Source of the DNA: Candidatus Anaerobiospirillum pullistercoris | GTDB taxonomy: Bacteria > Pseudomonadota > Gammaproteobacteria > Enterobacterales > Succinivibrionaceae | NCBI GenBank assembly: GCA_019114785.1 | Contig: DXEV01000199.1 | Coordinates: 1 to 48,866, forward strand | DNA length: 48,866 nucleotides | Direction: 5' to 3' | Shown: positions 9,730 to 18,211 of the stretch, one piece after another | How the letters are laid out: each line of letters begins with the position of its first letter | How positions within the stretch are numbered: position 1 is the first letter of the stretch | Program-made: the position numbers and the translations under genes | The notes under the pieces: model-generated | Database searches by the model: none | Told to the model about the DNA's origin: nothing | The model's input: the letters and a program-made list of their open reading frames with translations, nothing else

Positions 9730-12700
9730 ATGCAGAAAGTGCAGCAAGATTTTGCTAATGCCGCTCATGCCGCCAGTTTGGCTAGCTTGTGGGTGGAGCG
9801 TAATCAATCTTTAGAACCAGAGTTGCAAGATATTGCACCTGACGTGTTGGTGAACTTAGGACGTGCCACCACCTTGGCGGGCTATAGCGTGCAGAATTTA
9901 GCCCATCGTCCTACCATCGGTTTGTTTGGTGCCTCGCAAGCCGGTAAGAGTTATTTGGTGTCCAGCCTTGCCGCTGGCCCTAACGGTAAGCTCTCTACGC
10001 ACTGGGATCAGGCGGAGATTGACTTTATCCGCCACGTGAACCCATCTGGTAATAACTCAGAGGCCACGGGTTTTGCTACCCGTTTTACTCATGAGCATCA
10101 TGCTAATCCTGTGGGCTATCCAATCGAGCTTAAGGTCTTAGGCGAGATGGAACTGTGCATGATCCTCATCAATGCCTTCTTTGCCGACATCAATCAAAGC
10201 GACGTCAAAGTCTCGGATAACGAAGACTATTACCTGAAGCATTTGGATCAGTGCGAGAGCTTTGTAGATCACGCTGTGGCTCAGCAATTTATCACTTATC
10301 CTGACAAGTTGTTGGCCTCTGGGGTGGTGGTGGCTGGTGCCAGTGGCACCGGTGGCACCGGTAGCGCTGCAAGTACCGGTGGCGCTGCTGCCGGTGGCGC
10401 AGACGGCTCTAATAGCACCCTTAATCTCATTGGGCCTGCTGGCTATGACTACTTTGTGGCCGGACGCACCATCAATGTAAATGGTCAGGTTGAGTCCAAT
10501 TACATCTACCCTGAGCAGGTCTTAGAGTTGGCAGATTATGTGACCACTAACTCCAACGGTAAGTTAGGCGGCCTTGATGCTATGCCTAAGTTCTGGCTGC
10601 GTTTAAGCCGGATGCTGCCTTTTATGACCTTAGAGGGCCGTATCAAGACTCTGAGCATTTTCTGGCAAAACTTAGCTGTCTTTAACGAGACTTATCGCAC
10701 CTTAGCCACAGAGCTGCTGAGCTTACGTGGTCATAGCGTAATCTTTGCGCCAATGCAGGCCTTTGTGACGCCAATGCCAGATGGTAGCTTAATGCAGAAT
10801 GCCACGGGCACCATCATGCACATCACGAAGCTCTCGACGATGTTCCGTGACACCGCTACCCTCACTTGCGCTCTGGCCCGTCCACGCGAGAGCTCAGCCT
10901 CAGGAGAGCTGGAGGTGGAGGCCACCGTACAGGTAAACGTGTCGCGTTTAGCGGCCTTAGCTCTGGAGCTGCGTTTTAACCTCGAAAGTAGTGGCTCCTT
11001 AGATAAGTTTGATGTGCTGGATCTGCCTGGTGCACGCTCGCGTGACGTAGTGCTATTAAAAGACGTGATCGACGACAGTGCTAAGTTCCAACCTGGCAAG
11101 CCACTGGACGATGCGATGCAGATGCGCGGTTCGGAGTTCTTCCGTCGTGGTAAGGTCGGCTATTTGTTTGAGCGCTATGCCCGCCGCAATGAGATCGATC
11201 AACTGCTCTTCTGTATCGGTGTGAATGCGCAGCAAGACGTGACCACGGTGCTCACCATTCTTTCTGATTGGGTCGAAAAGAATGTGGGCGATAGTCCTGC
11301 CTTGCGTGCCAATAGACCAAATCCTCTGACCATTATTCTGACGCGTTACGACGAGGTCTTTAATCGTCAGCTGAAGAACCTCAAGAACAATCTGCCTTTG
11401 GATATGAACCAAGAGCTCAATATTGCGCTGAACCGTATCCAAAAGCTCAATTGGTTTACTGAGTGGACTCCTGGCAGACCATTCTCGCGCGTGTTATTAG
11501 CCCGTAAGCCTAATTTAGGCGACATCAACCCATGGATCGACTTTGATCCTGCCACCTCTCAAGAGCTAGGAATCAGTGCCGATAGCGTTGCGCAGATCGA
11601 GCAGATCAAGGCCCAGTTGCTGAGTGTGTCGGACTTCAATGTCCACATCTCCAATTTTGCTCAAGCCTTAGATAACGTCTTAGCCTTAAATGACGGTGGC
11701 GTTAAGGCTATAGCTGAGCTGATTGCCACGGTGGCTAAATCAGACAAAGAGCGTGAGTCGGCTCTTACCTATAAGGTGACGCCTTTGCTGCGCGAGTGCT
11801 TTAACGAGCTGTCGAATTTTGCTACTCGTGACAGTGCACAGGCTTTAGAAAAGGCCAAGGTGGAGAGTAAGGCTCTGACCTTAGGTCTGCTGCAATGTAA
11901 CGCGATTGCCCCTTGCTTTGATCTGCTGAGAATGCAGCTGGAGATTGATCCGGAGCGCTTAGAGGTGCTTTATCAGCAAGGCTTTGCTGCCGGTTCTAAT
12001 GTGAAGCGCTTTGTCCAAGCTGTTTGTCAAGAGTACTTGACCAAGCTCTCCGAGCTGTCGCGTAAGGACAATGTTATTGTCGGGGAAATTGCTGAGATCG
12101 TGGCTGAGAGCTATGACCAGCAGAGTTCAAACATTACGTCAGATCCTAACAATATCCAAAGCTTCTCCTTGTGCTATGACTTTACTGAGCAGCGTTTTAA
12201 GCGCAAAGAGGAGTTTAAGGAAGATGTGGTTGCCTTAATCAATCACTTCTACTCCGAGATGATTAAGACCTTCTCGGCTCCTCAGCTCAATATTCGCTCT
12301 TATATGGAGCAGGTGCTGTTGCAGCAAGAGAATATCAATGAGAGTTTCGGGGATGTGGTACGGGCTCAAGTACAGCTGATCAGCAACATCTTAGGTGACT
12401 TCAATCTCTATTTGGGTGTGAACTTGATCCCGAATAGCGCTGCTAAAGCCGCTCAGTTACAGAGCAATGCCGCAGAGATGACGGCGGCGGCTAGTGCCGC
12501 CGCCAGCGCTGCCAGCGCTGCTGCGTATGCCCCTGCGCAGAGTGCAGGCGTGGGCTTTGGGCAGGGCGCTAGTGCTAGTGCTAGCGCTAGCGCCTCGATG
12601 TCCTATGGCGATGAAGGTGATTTTGAAGATTTCTCAGATCTCTATGACGCCGATGCGGACGATGGCTACACCGCAGTAGTGCAACCAGGCTCACCTGCTG

Positions 12701-13134
12701 CTATGGCCCCAGCACCAGCTCCAGCTCCTGCTGTCTCTGCAACGCCAGCAGCTAGCTCCATTTCGCCTATTGCTGCCTCTATGATGCGGCAGCCATCGCG
12801 TCCGGTGCAGATGCTGCAGGCAGGTCAATCAGTGTTGGGTACCTCAGAAGGCCCAATGAATCATTTCTCGCATATGCAGGCTCATGTCTCTTATCATGAG
12901 AATGGCAACACTCCGGCTTTTGGGCCTCTGTGCAATGCGGATGACACTGGTTTGTTACCACATTTGGATGAGCGCAGCCGTGACTACGCTTTTAAGTTCG
13001 TCAGCGATTACATGTCTACGCTCATGTTTATGATGTGCCAGATCAATGTCAATGTAGAGAGCAAGTACCATTTCGCCACGGTCGAAAACCTGCTGCTCTG
13101 TCAAATTTTAAATACGCTGGATAGGGTTTGTTAG
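9730..13134 (+). CDS. srfC: SrfC-family protein: P-loop GTPase-like
   Basis: The product is 1134 residues. The N-terminus leads into IGLFGASQAGKSYLV, a P-loop (Gly67 to Ser74) in the form typical of SrfC-type putative virulence factors. A G3-like motif DVLDLPGAR (Asp431) and a G4-like ILTRYDE (Thr538 to Asp541) make a GTPase more likely than an ATPase. The long distance between the P-loop and G3 suggests a dynamin- or septin-like G domain with inserts. One insert, residues about 198-232, is Gly/Ala/Ser/Thr-rich. Another low-complexity stretch (about 905-1030) has Ala-Ser runs and an acidic DFEDFSDLYDADADD patch. The end is hydrophobic, with TLMFMMCQINVNV, and could touch the membrane. SrfB and SrfC are adjacent in other genomes too, so the two NTPases probably work together. 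GTP specificity is inferred from motifs only. Confidence 0.8.
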   Translation: MQKVQQDFANAAHAASLASLWVERNQSLEPELQDIAPDVLVNLGRATTLAGYSVQNLAHRPTIGLFGASQAGKSYLVSSLAAGPNGKLSTHWDQAEIDFIRHVNPSGNNSEATGFATRFTHEHHANPVGYPIELKVLGEMELCMILINAFFADINQSDVKVSDNEDYYLKHLDQCESFVDHAVAQQFITYPDKLLASGVVVAGASGTGGTGSAASTGGAAAGGADGSNSTLNLIGPAGYDYFVAGRTINVNGQVESNYIYPEQVLELADYVTTNSNGKLGGLDAMPKFWLRLSRMLPFMTLEGRIKTLSIFWQNLAVFNETYRTLATELLSLRGHSVIFAPMQAFVTPMPDGSLMQNATGTIMHITKLSTMFRDTATLTCALARPRESSASGELEVEATVQVNVSRLAALALELRFNLESSGSLDKFDVLDLPGARSRDVVLLKDVIDDSAKFQPGKPLDDAMQMRGSEFFRRGKVGYLFERYARRNEIDQLLFCIGVNAQQDVTTVLTILSDWVEKNVGDSPALRANRPNPLTIILTRYDEVFNRQLKNLKNNLPLDMNQELNIALNRIQKLNWFTEWTPGRPFSRVLLARKPNLGDINPWIDFDPATSQELGISADSVAQIEQIKAQLLSVSDFNVHISNFAQALDNVLALNDGGVKAIAELIATVAKSDKERESALTYKVTPLLRECFNELSNFATRDSAQALEKAKVESKALTLGLLQCNAIAPCFDLLRMQLEIDPERLEVLYQQGFAAGSNVKRFVQAVCQEYLTKLSELSRKDNVIVGEIAEIVAESYDQQSSNITSDPNNIQSFSLCYDFTEQRFKRKEEFKEDVVALINHFYSEMIKTFSAPQLNIRSYMEQVLLQQENINESFGDVVRAQVQLISNILGDFNLYLGVNLIPNSAAKAAQLQSNAAEMTAAASAAASAASAAAYAPAQSAGVGFGQGASASASASASMSYGDEGDFEDFSDLYDADADDGYTAVVQPGSPAAMAPAPAPAPAVSATPAASSISPIAASMMRQPSRPVQMLQAGQSVLGTSEGPMNHFSHMQAHVSYHENGNTPAFGPLCNADDTGLLPHLDERSRDYAFKFVSDYMSTLMFMMCQINVNVESKYHFATVENLLLCQILNTLDRVC

Positions 13135-13223
13135 GCTGCACTGGCTGAAGTCCCCCTAAAAAACTGCGTCTTGGCACAAGGCGTAAAGGCCTTTTAGTTG
13201 AATTTTACAGGAGATAACGCTTC

Positions 13224-13249
13224 CTCCCTCTGCATCAGTGCAGGGGGAG
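13224..13249 (+). other. strong hairpin in the srfC downstream gap
   Basis: An 11-bp stem (13224-13234 with 13239-13249, one G-U pair) closes a TCAG loop. Its 3' arm holds GGGGGAG, the only purine-rich Shine-Dalgarno-like run ahead of the next start at 13266. No T-run follows, so it is more likely a translational or stability element than a terminator. Confidence 0.6.
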
Positions 13250-13265
13250 CCGCGTTAAGTTTTCT

Positions 13266-14630
13266 ATGATTGTTGAGGACAATGTTGCGCGTTACGAACA
13301 ATCAGCAAGACCTGGTTGCGGTACTTTTAAGATCCAAAACTGCATTGCAGACAAAGAGTTTGGTGACTACCGCAATGCCCTTGCAGTGCTGATTGTTCGC
13401 AGTAAATCAGAAGAGCACTTAGCTGATTGGGTGTCACCAAATCAAGATGATTTCTTGGTGATCCGCCCAAAGAATCCGCAACAGCGTGCGCGCGAGTTTA
13501 AGTTTGAGGTAGGCCCTGAGGTGGTTAACCCTATGGCCTACGACAATAGTGGCGATTACACCTTAAAAATTAAGGACGTCAATGGTATTCCTCGTGCCTA
13601 TAAGGTGAGCCTTGAGAACATACCACGTGCCAGTAAAGGTAATGGCCCACAGCCACAAAAGCGTCCAGGCTTTAAGGCACAAGCCCCAAATGCCTCTAAC
13701 TTGAGCGAAGAGCAGAAATTACAGGCGGCTCAAGCTGGTCTTAATAAAGGCCCAGCAGCAGGTTTTGCTGGGGCTGCTGGGACTGCAGGCGCAGCCAGTG
13801 CATCAGGTGCTGCTAACGTGCCACCAAAGATGACCCCACGTGACGTGGCGGCTCAGCGTGCTGCCGCTTCAGCGCAGCGTGAAGAGAATTTGCGCAAAGG
13901 CTCCGGTCTAGTTAAAGTGCTCGGCATTTTAGGCGTGATTGTGGTGCTCGCCATCTTGGGCTTTTTCATGAAAGATCTCTTAAAAGGTCTGTTCTCAGGT
14001 GGCCCTGAGGTAGTTGTCGAGCAAACGGCAAGTCAGCCAGAAGAGCCTGCTGCTCCGGAGGAGCCAGCTGAGCCTGAGGTGGTCTTGACCCCTGCCCAGC
14101 AAAATTGCCGTATTGACGGTAATAGCGCTGATGATCGCACCATTATTAACAATTGCTTGTCGGCTCAGCCAACAGCTCAGGATATGCAAAATCTGCTGGT
14201 CGAAGCCATGCGCGCTGAGCGCTGCGAGATCGCTTTACGTATTCTACGCACTAAGGGCCGTGCCGCCGATGGTGGTGTCTTTGCCTATGTGTACGCTACT
14301 TATGCTGACCCAAGCTCTTCTTACAGCAGTTCTTGCATTACCAAGAGTGCTCAAGATGCCGCTTACTGGACAGGCAATGTGGCCAAAGATCTGAACTTCA
14401 CTGAAGCTGCAGGTCAGGAGTTATTGGATCTGATCCAAGCCGCCCCAGACGGTGCCTCTAATGCCTCAAGCCATGTCCAATCGGGCACTGTGGTCGGCGC
14501 TAAGGTTGGCAATTCCAGCGCAGCTGGCGCAGCAGATGCCGCTGGCGCAGCCAGTGGCGCTGGCAATGCCGGCGCTGCGAGCGATCATGAGCGCGGTGGT
14601 ATGTCGATGGGCTCTCAACGTGCTCTTTAG
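13266..14630 (+). CDS. Single-pass membrane protein of the srf locus, unknown family
   Basis: I do not recognise the family. The product is 454 residues. Residues 1-125 form a compact-looking domain without a signal peptide (FKIQNCIADKEFGD, FLVIRPKNPQQ, YTLKIKDVNG). An Ala/Gly/Pro-rich linker runs to about residue 212. One transmembrane helix, about residues 216-236 (VKVLGILGVIVVLAILGFF), is followed by the basic FMKDLLKGL. The C-terminal half, presumably periplasmic, begins with a Pro/Glu-rich linker. It holds a small helical domain with four cysteines (NCRID, NNCLS, ERCEI, SSCIT), enough for two disulfides, and an Ala/Gly/Ser tail. The topology would link the cytoplasmic SrfB/SrfC to the periplasmic proteins that follow. 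The next gene starts 14 bases after this stop, so the two are surely cotranscribed. Confidence 0.75.
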   Translation: MIVEDNVARYEQSARPGCGTFKIQNCIADKEFGDYRNALAVLIVRSKSEEHLADWVSPNQDDFLVIRPKNPQQRAREFKFEVGPEVVNPMAYDNSGDYTLKIKDVNGIPRAYKVSLENIPRASKGNGPQPQKRPGFKAQAPNASNLSEEQKLQAAQAGLNKGPAAGFAGAAGTAGAASASGAANVPPKMTPRDVAAQRAAASAQREENLRKGSGLVKVLGILGVIVVLAILGFFMKDLLKGLFSGGPEVVVEQTASQPEEPAAPEEPAEPEVVLTPAQQNCRIDGNSADDRTIINNCLSAQPTAQDMQNLLVEAMRAERCEIALRILRTKGRAADGGVFAYVYATYADPSSSYSSSCITKSAQDAAYWTGNVAKDLNFTEAAGQELLDLIQAAPDGASNASSHVQSGTVVGAKVGNSSAAGAADAAGAASGAGNAGAASDHERGGMSMGSQRAL

Positions 14631-14644
14631 GAGGTTTAGAGTTT

Positions 14645-16717
14645 ATGGTGCAAGCTAAATTTCAAGCCAGTGCGCTTGCTTTAAGCCTGCTGGTGGCCAC
14701 TGCTACTATGGCCACCTTGGCCACACCCTCGGTGGCGGCAGCCGCTGATGAGCGGCCACTTTTGATGGAGGGTAAGACCACCCTCTATCAGCGTGTGCTC
14801 AGTACCCCTGATTGCAAGCTGCTGCCACTTGATGGGGCGGGCGCTGGTATTTTTGTGCCTGCCTTTTCGCAGTATTACGTCTATGCTGACGAAGAGTCAC
14901 GCTACAAGGTAGGTACTAATGCCACAGGTAAGGTCGTGGGCTATTTGGACAAGTCCTGTGTAGTGCCATGGAAGCAGCAGCTGGCAATGCTCTTTACCAA
15001 CCCTGCCAATCGTAATCGTGCTTTGATTTTTGAGCAGGAGAGCACTCTTGATCGCATTATCGACCAAGACGATGGTGAGCAGTACTACCAGCAGCTCTAT
15101 CAGCAAGTCGAGGAGCAGGGGCATGCTGAGGGCGTGATCTCGATTGAGCCAAAAGAGTACGTAGACTACCAAAAGAACTTCTACTTACTGCCTATTTTGC
15201 AGAGTGAAGAGAGCATGTTCCCTGACGGCTCTTATGTCTACAAGCATGAGATCGCTTCGATCACAGATAAGAATGCCAAGAGTGCCTCAACTAGTATTGA
15301 GCAGGGAAAGACTACTGTAGGTGAAGCCCAAGGGGCTCAGCTTGGCGCTGGGGCTGCTGGATCCAATACAGATGGTAGTGATGTTGATTCTGCTATTGTG
15401 GGCTTTAAGACGGCTATTGTCTTTGTGATCGACTCATCCATTTCGATGCAGCCTTACATTGACCGTACTAAGCAAGCCATTAACACTATCTACAAAGACA
15501 TTGAGGCCACTCACCTCAACGACAGTGTGCAGTTTGGTATCGTGTCCTTCCGCGCCGATGTGCGTCAGGTACCAGGCTTAGAGTACACCACCCGTATGTT
15601 CTTACGTCCAGGTGAGGCCACCTCAGCCCAAGAGTTCAACGCTAAGGTTGCACAACTGAAGCAGGCTACAGTCTCCAGTGCTAAGTTTGATGAGGACTCT
15701 TACGCCGGTATCAATATGGCACTGCAAGACATCAACTGGCAGCAATACGGAGGTCGTTACATTGTGCTGATCACGGACGCCGGTGCACTCGATGCCGATG
15801 ATCCTCAAAGCTCCACCGGCCTTGATGCCAATGCCTTACGCCTTGAGGCCGAGCATTATGGTGTGGCTGTCTATACTCTGCACTTGCGTACCAAGATCGG
15901 TAAAAACAATCACCAAAAGGCATCTGAGCAGTATGAAGAGCTGAGCTACAACTCCATCTTGAAGAAGCCTCTTTACTATCCAGTTAATGCCGGTTCGGTC
16001 AGTGACTTTGGTCAGATGGTGGATAAACTGTCGCAGTCGTTAACTACCCAAGTAGTTTTAGCCACCCAAGGCAAGCTGTCGGCTGGTTCGGCTTTAGGTG
16101 CAAGTAATAATGTCACCATTACAGCCCCTAAGACAGTCGAGGAGCAGACGCAAGTTATAGAAAGCGATAGCGCGCGTTTAGGTTTGGCCATGCAGTTAGC
16201 TTATTTGGGCCGTGTTAAAGGCACTAAGACCCCAAGCTTTATGCAAGGCTGGATCAGTGAGCGCGACGTCATGGATCATAACCAATTGGTGTGTACACCT
16301 GTGGTCTTGGTTAACCGCAACCAGTTAAGTGATCTTTATACCTTGGTCAAAGGTGTGTTGGAGGCTGGTATTGCCGGTCAGCTGAGCAGTGATGACATGT
16401 TTAGTCAATTACAGGCCATGGCTGCACAGATGGGCCGCGATCCTAATATGTTGAAAGAAAGCCAGACTTTGAGTGATATGGGCATTACAGCAGAGTTATT
16501 GGATGATCTGCCATATAAATCACGTATTGCCTCGATCACTCCAGAGGATTGGTATAACTTAGGTTCGCAAGAGCAAGAGAACATTGTGCGTGGCCTCGAG
16601 AACTCGCTCAATTACATCCAATATTGCAGCTCTGACAGCGATCGTTTTATCAAGCTCAATGAAGATGCGGATGCCTCAGAAGAGGTGTATCCAATTCCAC
16701 TTGATGCTTTGCCTTAG
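14645..16717 (+). CDS. Secreted vWA protein resembling the periplasmic region of T6SS kinase PpkA
   Basis: The product is 690 residues. A Sec signal peptide (ALALSLLVATATMA up to SVAAAADE) sends it to the periplasm. The first ~200 residues (TLYQRVLSTPDCKLLP, PAFSQYYVYADEE, WKQQLAMLF, NFYLLPIL) resemble the segment that precedes the vWA domain in PpkA-type T6SS kinases. A von Willebrand A domain follows, with the metal site DSSISM (Asp263), FRADVRQVPG and LITDAGALDADD. The C-terminal ~200 residues are helical and also fit PpkA. No kinase domain is present: the gene starts directly at the signal peptide. AGGAGG at 14629-14634, overlapping the previous stop, is an excellent ribosome-binding site 10 bases before the ATG. 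It probably binds a protein partner through the metal site. The PpkA resemblance is from memory and should be tested by profile search. Confidence 0.75.
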   Translation: MVQAKFQASALALSLLVATATMATLATPSVAAAADERPLLMEGKTTLYQRVLSTPDCKLLPLDGAGAGIFVPAFSQYYVYADEESRYKVGTNATGKVVGYLDKSCVVPWKQQLAMLFTNPANRNRALIFEQESTLDRIIDQDDGEQYYQQLYQQVEEQGHAEGVISIEPKEYVDYQKNFYLLPILQSEESMFPDGSYVYKHEIASITDKNAKSASTSIEQGKTTVGEAQGAQLGAGAAGSNTDGSDVDSAIVGFKTAIVFVIDSSISMQPYIDRTKQAINTIYKDIEATHLNDSVQFGIVSFRADVRQVPGLEYTTRMFLRPGEATSAQEFNAKVAQLKQATVSSAKFDEDSYAGINMALQDINWQQYGGRYIVLITDAGALDADDPQSSTGLDANALRLEAEHYGVAVYTLHLRTKIGKNNHQKASEQYEELSYNSILKKPLYYPVNAGSVSDFGQMVDKLSQSLTTQVVLATQGKLSAGSALGASNNVTITAPKTVEEQTQVIESDSARLGLAMQLAYLGRVKGTKTPSFMQGWISERDVMDHNQLVCTPVVLVNRNQLSDLYTLVKGVLEAGIAGQLSSDDMFSQLQAMAAQMGRDPNMLKESQTLSDMGITAELLDDLPYKSRIASITPEDWYNLGSQEQENIVRGLENSLNYIQYCSSDSDRFIKLNEDADASEEVYPIPLDALP

Positions 16718-16835
16718 CAAAGAGGTGAGCCTTAAGGCGCTGTGGTCTTAGGGCTCATTCTGAGCCTGTGCCAGCTTTGCACAGCAATGACTTCTGAGGT
16801 CGTTGACGGTGGCCTTGGAAGAGGGATAGGTGTTC

Positions 16836-18209
16836 ATGTTAGAGATTAAGGGCCTTAAGGTCACACGTGGTAATTTTAGTGCTACCTTGCCTCACCTTGT
16901 CGTCAACGACGGTGAGTGTGTGGCTCTCTGTGGCGTGTCCGGTTCAGGTAAATCAACTTTGCTTGAGTCCATTGGTCTGTTAAAGCCATGGGTCAGTGTT
17001 GATAGCTTTGTGCTCAACCAAGTGGAGGTTGATTTGCTGGATGCCAACGATGCACAGGCTTTACGCGTCTGTGAGTTGGGCATTATGCCGCAAGTGGGAG
17101 GTTTGATCCCTTATCTCTCCATTAAAGAAAATCTCGAGATCCAAATTGAGTTGGCATTAAGGCAACAGGTTTGTCCGGTGTTTCAGCACAGCGGCGGTGC
17201 CGCTAGCAGCGACGGTGTCGCTGGCAATGCAACAGGCGACACAGCTGGTGCTGGCGACACAGCCGGTGCTGATTGCCAATGTCGTCGGGACTTTGTGGTG
17301 GCCAGTGCCCGTGGGGGCGTGAGTACCCAACAAGTGCAGGTGTATCCGCAGCCAAGGCCGTATGAGGTTACGGCGCAGTTGCGCGTCCACGATCAATACA
17401 CCAAAGAGCGGGTGCAAACTTATGTGCAGCATTTGCTACCGATCTGCAAAAAACTGAATTTAGATGGGCAGCTAGACAAATTGCCTTATGAGCTCTCTAT
17501 TGGTCAGAGACAGCGTGCTTTGTTCTTGCGAGCTATTGCTCATAAGCCACGCTTGATCTTGATTGATGAGCCAACCTCTTCGCTGGATCCAGACAATGCG
17601 CGCAGCCTATTTGAGATCATTGAAGAGATTGCTAAAGAATCACAGATCAGTGTGCTGCTTGTAACTCATGATCTTAAGGCTGCATTGCGTTATCGTTGCT
17701 ATATGTACGATCAGGCTCATTCTTATAGCGAGCATTCGGTGTTTGTGGAGCAAGAGCGTTATGGTGCGAGCTCTGAGCAAGAAGAAATGTCCGATGCCGC
17801 GCTGATGCGTGAATTTGTCGCTGATTATCCAGCTTCGCCTTATATTGTGTCGTCTTCATATAAGCGCTCTTCTTTACTGAACCAATTTGGAATCTGGAAA
17901 GCCGTGGGAACAGAGCCGCAGTTGGTTGCTGAAAATAAGAGGGTGTATCCGCACATGCCGGCCCAAGCTTATCCTGCATATCCAGCATATCCTGCAAAGG
18001 CAGAGCAAGAGCGTAAAGATTTAGGCTCTGGAGGGGAGCAAGATAATGGGCAGGTGTCGACGCCTGCAACAGTGTCAGCACCTGTAACAACGCCCGCAAC
18101 GGCGTCAGCGCCTGCGTTGCTGGTTGAGCCAGCCGATGGCTATAGCTCCCGTGCCAAAGGTGCGAATCTGCGCGCTGGTTCTAACTCTTTGTTGCAGCGA
18201 GGTCGCTAG
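16836..18209 (+). CDS. ABC transporter ATP-binding protein (LolD/TagT-like) with insert and long tail
   Basis: The product is 457 residues from the ATG at 16836; GTG 16830 is an alternative two codons earlier, and GAGGGATAGG serves as ribosome-binding site. All core ABC motifs are seen: Walker A GVSGSGKST (Gly33), Q-loop MPQVGGL, signature SIGQRQR (Ser221, in place of LSGGQ), Walker B with DEP (Asp244), and switch His278 in LLVTHD. Compared with ~230-residue LolD/MacB/TagT ATPases it carries a Gly/Ala/Asp-rich insert of about 75 residues between Q-loop and signature. It also has a tail of about 170 residues with AYPAYPAYPA and Thr/Ala/Pro repeats. The stop is two bases from the permease start, so the two are translationally coupled. 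By position and partner it corresponds to TagT of the T6SS threonine-phosphorylation pathway. Such ATPases may transmit mechanical work rather than transport substrate. Confidence 0.87.
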   Translation: MLEIKGLKVTRGNFSATLPHLVVNDGECVALCGVSGSGKSTLLESIGLLKPWVSVDSFVLNQVEVDLLDANDAQALRVCELGIMPQVGGLIPYLSIKENLEIQIELALRQQVCPVFQHSGGAASSDGVAGNATGDTAGAGDTAGADCQCRRDFVVASARGGVSTQQVQVYPQPRPYEVTAQLRVHDQYTKERVQTYVQHLLPICKKLNLDGQLDKLPYELSIGQRQRALFLRAIAHKPRLILIDEPTSSLDPDNARSLFEIIEEIAKESQISVLLVTHDLKAALRYRCYMYDQAHSYSEHSVFVEQERYGASSEQEEMSDAALMREFVADYPASPYIVSSSYKRSSLLNQFGIWKAVGTEPQLVAENKRVYPHMPAQAYPAYPAYPAKAEQERKDLGSGGEQDNGQVSTPATVSAPVTTPATASAPALLVEPADGYSSRAKGANLRAGSNSLLQRGR

Positions 18210-18211
18210 TC

